Below the pieces are notes generated by a model. The model made no database searches and was not told where the DNA came from. It saw nothing but the letters and a program-made list of their open reading frames with translations. Below, in pieces: positions 56,980-64,000 of a stretch of DNA of 64,000 nucleotides (position 1 is its first letter; each line of letters begins with the position of its first letter). Position numbers and translations under genes: made by a program. The DNA comes from Ryuthela nishihirai. Taxonomy: Eukaryota > Arthropoda > Arachnida > Araneae > Heptathelidae. The stretch lies in NCBI GenBank assembly GCA_038380435.1, contig JAWZYU010000030.1, positions 63,809,817 through 63,873,816 of the forward strand, in the 5' to 3' direction.

Positions 56980-59083
56980 CATTTTAGCCCTTGTCAGTGA
57001 TCCCCTTCTATACATGTAGCTTCCCATATGCCCGACAAATATCATTTTATATGAATTGCCATTGAATTTGCACTGAGTGTTTTCTATGATATCCATGCCT
57101 TCCATTGCTATTTGACGGCACTCTTCCAGCTCAGGCAATTCCAAGTCATTTCCAAATGTTAATTCTAATCCATTGTAATAACCTAGGGGTATAGGACTTG
57201 CTGCACTTTCTCCAGCTCCAAGCTCTTGCAAATCATGTGTTGAAGAGCCTTCTAATGATTCTAATTGGCTATTGATTGAAGAATGATCTATATCAGCACT
57301 AGTAACAAACTCTCTACAGTGTGTATTGATTTCTATAGATGGTTCTGTACTATCCTCTAACAATTCTCTATCATGTGACTTCCTTTCCTCTATTTTGTGA
57401 TTTGCTATAGATTCAATTATACAACTTTGCACCTCTCCAGAATCTGTACTTGAATGACTGGTCTCAATAGTTTCATTTATTTTACTCCTATTGTTACAGC
57501 GGTCTGCATCAGTTTTTTTAATAAATAATTCAGAAACGGATGTTTCCAGTGGTGTCATTGAATTGTCTTTCAACATATGCAGTTCTTCATTATAGTTTTC
57601 TAGTCCCACACATGATTCCATATTACTCATATCTTGATCAAACATAGTACCTTTGCATGGCAAAAGTTTTAGTTTGTTATCTTTGCAATACTCATTTTTA
57701 AAAGCATCAGTTGTCTTTTTCAATTCCAATGTAATACCTTGTTCCTCACTGTTGCTAACATTTTTTAACCTAGCTGAACCCTCGTCAGTTTCATTAGCCT
57801 TACCATCAGATGGGATGTTCTCATATTGTTCTTGTGGATGAGTTTTACTATCAACACACATTTTGATTGATTTAGGAACTTCTGCATCAAGAACAAATTT
57901 ATTCTGATCTGTGCTAATCTTTCTTTGTTTTCCTAATTGAACTCCTTCAATATATTTTTCACTTTGATTTATTTCCCATTCATCATTCAATGATGTAATT
58001 GGATTACTTTTATAATTATCTATCTGATAACTTGAACTCATTTTGGCAATTCCTGAAAATGGTCTATCTACAGTTACTTTTCTTTTTACTTCTGCATCTG
58101 GAAGTATCTTTCTATTATGCCTTTCAGTCTCATTTAGCCTTGCATTACCATTAGTGCCAATTGTCATAGAACTATTTTTTTCTACAGAACTTTCAGTGTT
58201 TTTTGTTGAAGACTTTCCAGTTTGAAAACAGCTATTTTTCTTTACACAATTACCAGTATCTTCAGTTTTAAGTTTATTTTTATCAGATGTGAGCTTGCAT
58301 TTATGTTCAGGGTAAACATCTGGAATAACACCTTTATTCCCTTGTTTAATTAGAATATTTGCAGTCACATTTACTTCTTGTTGATACTGACTATTAGATA
58401 CAAAATCCTCCATCCGATTCAGTGATCCAGAATTTTTCTTACTCAGTGCTAATGCAACATTTTTTTTGTTACTATTTGAGGAATCCCCAGAAATATATTG
58501 TTGATCAATATACTGTTTATGTTTTGCCCCATAAATCAGTTGTGTTTGCTTATTATTGTTGTTATTATCAGACTCATTTAATTTATTTTGGTTATCAAAA
58601 GTGCCCTTCTTGATATGCGAATCAGTATGGGATTCACTTGTTTGGTCAGATAAACTGTCAATAACTAGATGTGATTCTGCTGCTTCAACATGGTGTTTTG
58701 TAGAAGCTTCTCTTTGCAAACTTTTCTTTTCAGAAATTTGTCTGTTATATGAGGTTTCATTTTGAAATTTATTTTCCTGTGTTTCATTCACTTTTTTCCC
58801 TTTTCTCATTTTGGTTTTGCTGCCACTATGATTGCTTTTGCTGTCTTTAGACATTTTTAAATCCTTATCTCTAACAGGAAGCATTTCATTTTTCTCCACA
58901 CTGATTACATCATCCTCTGCATTCTCTAGAGTCATCTCCATTTTTCTCCTCCTCCTCTTTGAGTTGATACCAAGTTGAAACACATTTTGTAAGTTTGGAT
59001 TTGTTGTTGGCAAATGGGTCTCTAATAAATTACTTCTGATTTTCAAATTCTCCTTCCACATTTTTTTCTGTTTTTCCAAATTC
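56980..59083 (-). CDS. Unrecognised gene, long 2.1-kb exon
   Basis: It completes a split CGG codon from the exon at 60145, then encodes 701 residues without a stop up to the donor GTAGGT. The start (NLEKQKKMWKENLKIRSNLL) is helical and charged, followed by a basic cluster SKRRRRK, plausibly a nuclear localisation signal. About residues 60-600 are low in complexity, rich in Ser, Asn, Lys and Glu and probably disordered. The end has a more ordered segment: PLGYYNGLELTFGNDLELPE, ECRQIAMEGMDIIENTQC, KMIFVGHMGSYMYRRG. A 2.1-kb open frame in AT-rich DNA with consistent splice sites strongly suggests a real gene. A fast-evolving nuclear scaffold protein is a guess. Confidence 0.8.
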
Positions 59084-59424
59084 CTAAAAGGAAACAATGA
59101 CAATTAAAAGTTTCAAATCAATACATTCAAATACTTGCATACTATCTTTACTTATGCATCTCTTTATGTAAAAAGAGAGTATGAGCTTTCTGAATAAGGT
59201 TGATGCAAACATAAATCAATACAGGTGTGTTAAAATTTTTCTTTTTAAAACACACAAATTACAACACCTCTGTAAAGAGTCCCAAATCTGGCATCCTCAT
59301 GACTATGGTTGCTGTTTATGGAATTTTTACAATTATGGAAATACTTATAAACACATATTATTATGTAAACTGTATATTATTTATTTCTGACAGAAAGTTA
59401 ATCCTTATAGCTTAGCGGGTACGC

Positions 59425-59465
59425 TAACTACTAGACCAGGCCCTATCTGGTCTAGCAGTTAGCAT
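59425..59465. repeat. Inverted pair of tRNA A-box-like sequences
   Basis: GCTAACTACTAGACCAGG and CTGGTCTAGCAGTTAGC face each other across a few bases. The second reads like the start of a tRNA-derived SINE; the pair looks like two heads joined head-to-head. Confidence 0.55.
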
Positions 59466-60144
59466 AACTGAGTACTAAGATCAGCAGGAATGTCCTTGTT
59501 TAAGTGTTTGTATGTTGATGAGAAACTGGACATACCCTATAAAGCTTCTAGGTTATCTCTGTCCTTTGTGTAGGGGGGAATATTTCTTCCCTTAAACACT
59601 GTAAAATTACATGAAAATAGATAATAAAGTAGTTTAATTACTAAACCACACAAGCACCTCAGACTCTCCATATGGCCACAATATTGCTCCCCAGAGATAT
59701 GTATGAAATATCTGATATGAGAGTTCTTCACTATGCACTTGCCTGTATTTGTGCTTTTGAGTTTATTTATGAGTGGTTTCTAACTATGGAAGGAAATTTC
59801 CATGTTTAGTGATATATGCTGTTTAAAAAATGTTGCCTTTAATAGGACTATTTTGTTTTGAGGTTTTAAGTGAGGAATCAAGATTTTATATTTACTGATA
59901 TGTGTTGTCTAAAATATGTTCTGTAGTGGAAACTACTTTTATGTCTAAGGCAAGTGAGAAAAGCAGGAAAAATTATTTAAATAACAAAGAAAATATCAGT
60001 TATAAATGATATTAAACAGCAACATACTGTAATAATTGCCTACATTTTACTGCTACATTTACCCAGTTCAAAGTCAGTTTTTAACTAATGATGTTAATAA
60101 CTAGAAATAGATGCATTTAAACAGAGAAATAAAATAATACAAAC

Positions 60145-60317
60145 CGTGTTAAATACACTGGTGAATCTGCAATAAATTCTTTCATGTCTTCTGACATAGA
60201 ATCATCCTGTAAATAATTATCTACATAGTCTGACCATCTCTCAACTTCACTAGGCTCCTCACTAGTTTCAGGTTCGGGGTCTAAGAGTTCAATTGTCAGA
60301 ATGTGTTCCTTTTTATA
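60145..60317 (-). CDS. Unrecognised gene, internal exon
   Basis: A 173-nt exon between TATTTAG and GTTTGT, encoding YKKEHILTIELLDPEPETSE, then EPSEVERWSDYVDNYLQDDS, MSEDMKEFIADSPVYLT and two bases of an Arg codon. Acidic, with a regular helical look. The junction to 59083 keeps the frame. Earlier exons were not found up to 64000, so the 5' end is missing; the known part totals 834 residues. Confidence 0.75.
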
Positions 60318-61990
60318 CTAAATATAAAACAATGATTGTTTAATACTAGAATTAGGGAATAAAAAAATATATTCAGATTAAAATATAACAATCAAAGTGA
60401 AATGAATTAAATTACAAAATTTAATCCTTTACACACAATGTACATAAGATCTTAAAAAAAAAAAGCACCATAATTATAAACACAATTTAGAAAATTTATT
60501 AATTAGAAGTAATTATGTATCAGGTAATTTACAATTCCATGATAAATAGTAAAAGGTAGAGAGAAATTTAGTATATATTTATGATGGTAGATGATACAGA
60601 TTAGATCTAGAGGTGAGGGTTGACATGTCCCTTCCTAACTGATACCTAACTGAAAACATGCATGGTTGAATCTAATATAAACAATTTAATACTTTGCAAG
60701 CTAACACTTGGCTGGGGTTATTGGGTATAAATAGAACATGAGTCACATCAGTAGCATGATATGAACTGTGCTAATGACAATTTGAAAGATGGTAAACATT
60801 TAATACTTTCTCACACATCAAGTTCAGAAATAAAATGAAAGGATTAGCATTATTTAGAAGCTCTGAAATATCCAGTTTTAATATATATAATATAAAAGTT
60901 AGCTTACAATATGATTGAGTTGTCATTGGTATATTTGGCATTCAATATTATCATTTTTGTTAATAATCTGTATGGGTTATATTTCTTGTTATTATGGAAC
61001 ATCCTCAATGTTGTACTGAAATCTATATTTTTTTTAATATTCCTATGTATTCTCTTACAAATTATGTAAGGCAATAACAAAGTGTTCTCATGGTGTACTT
61101 ATTAATTTTCACTTGTCTACTGGTATGTCTCAATGATAGACATTGGTTGTGGCAAAATGTTTTTTGAAGCATACAATATGATTAAGTTATCAATTTTATA
61201 TTTGATTGGATTTCAAATATTTACTTTTTTTGTTGGATGTATGTGTAGTCAATGTATTTAGCTGTAAATAATTCAAAGTAATATTTGTATTAATTTTTTA
61301 TGCCATCGTGTTTGCTAAACAAGTTTTTCGTTTCAGTGTTCATATTGGGGTTTATTTCAATTATGTGATACTGATGATTTAAATCTTAGTAAGAAAATAA
61401 TTCTAGTCTTATTAATAACAGAATTGTACTGGTGATCTTCTTAGAATATAAACTATGTGAAATTTAAACGTTTTATATGGACTATATCATACTTTTAGTG
61501 ACAGACTGTATATGTGATATTTATCAATATTGTTAAAACCTATCTGAATTTAGTATGACTATATTTTGCTAACCCGAGAATAGATATTTATCTCTTCCAA
61601 TATGTTAGCAAATGCAGCTCATATATTTCGTTTAAATTTTTTTTTGCAAAATAAAAAAAAAAACCCATAAAATTATGCTTTAAAAATTCAGGTGTATTCT
61701 GCATTCTTATAACACTATTTACAATTAAATATAATTAATAAAAAATATTGTAACTATTTTTAGATAATAGGTTTATTGAATATTTTTGACATTGAGAAAT
61801 TAGTGTTTTTTTATGTCTATGAAAATAAAATATTTCCTGCAAGAATGAAATTCTTCTTTGCATTTATGATAATTTGCTTTATAATTGATATTTGATTCAA
61901 TTCAGTACAGGAAATGAAATCATTTAAATAACGTGCACATCGAATTAGAAATGAATCAGATCCACTGACTTAAAGCTATGATGCAATGCA
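60318..61990. other. Upstream intron of the unrecognised gene
   Basis: Very AT-rich. Donor-like GTAAG sites on the - strand near 60910 and 61065 are not preceded by convincing coding sequence. Confidence 0.35.
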
Positions 61991-62275
61991 TGGGTTGGGT
62001 TGTTTTACCTCTGAGCAGAACTTTTTTGCACACCATGGGCTAAATGGCCAGGTCATATGGACCCTGAAGGCTCAGAGAAGGTTGTGGGAGGGGACCCACT
62101 GGAACAGCTGTTAGGAGACAGATGGTAGCCTCCTGTCAAGGCCGTCCAGCATGTTCTTTAACGTGCACAGGGTATGGCTCTCCCGCACATGGCTTAACAT
62201 CCCATCCGATGGACAGCAGCCTTTCCAAGCCCATCGGTGTCCCCTACTGACCGTGGGCAGGGTGGGGTGCAATTC
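61991..62275 (-). repeat. SINE family 1, head lost, left part of an inverted pair
   Basis: From TTGGGTTGTTTTACCTCTGA to CCGTGGGCAGGGTGGGG, with GTTCTTTAACGTGCACAGGG inside. It lacks the tRNA head. A short deletion removes the GGGGCCA part of the central block. Confidence 0.83.
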
Positions 62276-62342
62276 ATGGCCCCCCGCTTGTGACATCATT
62301 AGCCATGCTGGTCATGTGACATCAAGCTTTCTCTTCAGATGG

Positions 62343-62476
62343 CTTTAGTTGAACACCCTGGATGGCATCGACAGGAGGCAACCATCTGTCTCCTAACAGC
62401 TATCCAATAGGTCCCTGTGAGCTGGCCATTTACCCCACCGTGTGCAAAAAACTGCCACTTAGAGGTAAAAAAACAA
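62343..62476 (+). repeat. SINE family 1 fragment in opposite orientation
   Basis: CACCCTGGATGGCATCGACA to TGCCACTTAGAGGTAAAA is the family's left-end region read the other way, so it can pair with 61991-62140. 62490-64000 contains no gene or repeat I can name. Confidence 0.75.
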
Positions 62477-64000
62477 TTTGACCAGAAACATGCAGTAGAA
62501 GGGTGTCACAGCTGATGCTGTTTCCCATACACTAATCAGAAGCACCCTTTTGATAGTAATCCAAACCAGACACCCAAAAACGAGGATTCTCTGTATATGG
62601 AATTTCTAACTGTCTTAGTTCACTCTAAAAAATATGCACTTTAACCTTTAACATGCTGGCTTTGCAGAGCAGAATTCACTCTTGTGGCTGGGTTAATTTT
62701 GAGGTGTTTTAAGGAGAAAAAAAGGAATAAATTTGAAACCTCATCCCTAAATAACTAATATACATAATTTGTCCTGTCCTAAACCAAAATAAAGAGTATT
62801 CAATTGTGAATTTTTAGAAAATATAATATCATGAAAAACGCAAACATTAATTTTAATAAAACTTTTTTAAAACTATATAGTGGAATAAGAGCAATTTTGT
62901 TGGATTTGAACTTCATTTTGAACTACCTAATGAACAGATATATCTTAAAAGAAGAGCATTTTATTCTACATAATAATATATAAATACATTTTCCTGAAAC
63001 ATTTTAACAAACAACAAAACAATTAAAAATGGAAAAATAGTAAAAATTGCAAAGTTTATATAATGCATTATTACAAGATGATGCAAATATATTCCATTTA
63101 AAAACAGCTATTGTACCAATTTCTTTTGAGGCAATCCCAAACATTTAAGAAAATGTCTAATGGCAACAGTTCAAAAAATGTTCTGCATAAAACTTTACCC
63201 AAAAGAAGAAAAAGAACTAAAATGCTCTGGTGTGAAATCAGGTCACAAAAAATGTCTTTCATAGCAGTATATTTTCTTCTTTAAAAAAAAAAACTTTATA
63301 GGATATCTATATAGTCGGGCATTTTTTTTATTATCAAATTTAATTTGTAAATTTTCAGGATTAATTAAAAAAATCTTAAAAATGGATGATTTTTAGGTGA
63401 AGAAAAAAAAGGAAACTTGGAGTATATTCTCTTGGGAACTATAGTTCCCACCAGATATGAGACTGAATTTGACTCTGGGAACTAAAGTGTCTTCCAGCAC
63501 ATTAAACATTATATTATTTTCAAGTAAAAAAAACCCATTCAATTAATATTTCATTTAATAATATTAATAATTTAAAAATTTAATGAATAATTAATAATTC
63601 AACCCAATACGACTTTAGTGCAAACAATTTTAGAAAATCGATTACAGATAGATAATTTAATATACAAAGCTATAGCAGCACCCAAACCAAATTTCAGTTA
63701 TAGTACAGGGAAAACATCATGATCAATTTGCATAGAGATTATATATGTAATAGTGAGTTACGCTCCTTCTGGCAGTGTGGAATTTTTTGTTGCATGAAGG
63801 AACAATCAAAATCAAAACTAATACCAGGGGGAGAATATTATTTAAAGCTTCACATTACGACACTCACTGCCAGATGAAGCCTTGCAGGTGCAGAGGAGAA
63901 ACATGTAGCCGAGTTAGAATGTTAATCTCCTTCAATTTTAAAGTTCTTATTTTGAGATTTGATTATTTGAATGTTTTTTAAAATGATTAGTTCAGTTGAA

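Noticed and set aside
1..64000. Bacterial-type features: operons, CRISPR arrays, Shine-Dalgarno sites
   Set aside because: The window is clearly eukaryotic, with spliced genes and retrotransposons; no regular spaced-repeat array is present.

Overview
This is animal nuclear DNA: AT-rich, intron-rich, and crowded with non-LTR retrotransposons, tRNA-derived SINEs and cut-and-paste transposon remnants. Three host genes can be supported. The last two exons of ribosomal protein L4 (RPL4) lie on the + strand. A complete five-exon MESD gene (ER chaperone of LDL-receptor-family proteins) lies on the - strand and stretches over about 29 kb. The 3' part of an unrecognised gene lies on the - strand at 54.8-60.3 kb. 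The MESD sequence and the Tc1-type elements look arthropod-like to me, perhaps chelicerate; that is an impression, not a result.

1-7 kb: the RPL4 3' end. The long upstream intron carries two related sequences that I read as paralogous H/ACA box snoRNAs (1254-1392 and 2685-2816). Both fold as hairpin, hinge, hairpin, tail. They show base-pair covariation, place both guide pockets 14 nt from the H and ACA boxes, and carry two pockets complementary to two conserved 18S rRNA sites. A SINE and a LINE fragment separate them.

7-42 kb: MESD exons at 13157-13225, 21801-21948, 24603-24684, 27544-27697 and 41976-42140 (joined frame 205 codons plus stop), converging on RPL4. Its introns hold most of the mobile DNA. 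One family of RTE/CFDP2-like LINEs with a (GAT)n tail has three full-length copies (7552-10996, 13329-16951, 34047-37640; the first lies just outside MESD) and several fragments. The 34-37.6 kb copy has an 830-codon open frame and sits inside a fold-back element made of tRNA-headed repeat units. That composite has itself split an older LINE copy, leaving a 12-bp target duplication. The introns also hold Tc1, mariner and piggyBac-like remnants and a perfect 60-bp palindrome.

42-54 kb: upstream of MESD are a TA-flanked MITE, a possible first exon of unknown identity (44392-44581), a Tc1 fragment, several inverted repeats, a hAT element (49887-51361) inserted in a LINE fragment, and a 738-bp fold-back element.

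54-64 kb: three spliced exons of the unrecognised gene encode at least 834 residues. Beyond them are AT-rich sequence and an inverted pair of SINE fragments. Coordinates of repeats are approximate to a few bases unless a target duplication or terminal inverted repeat fixes them.
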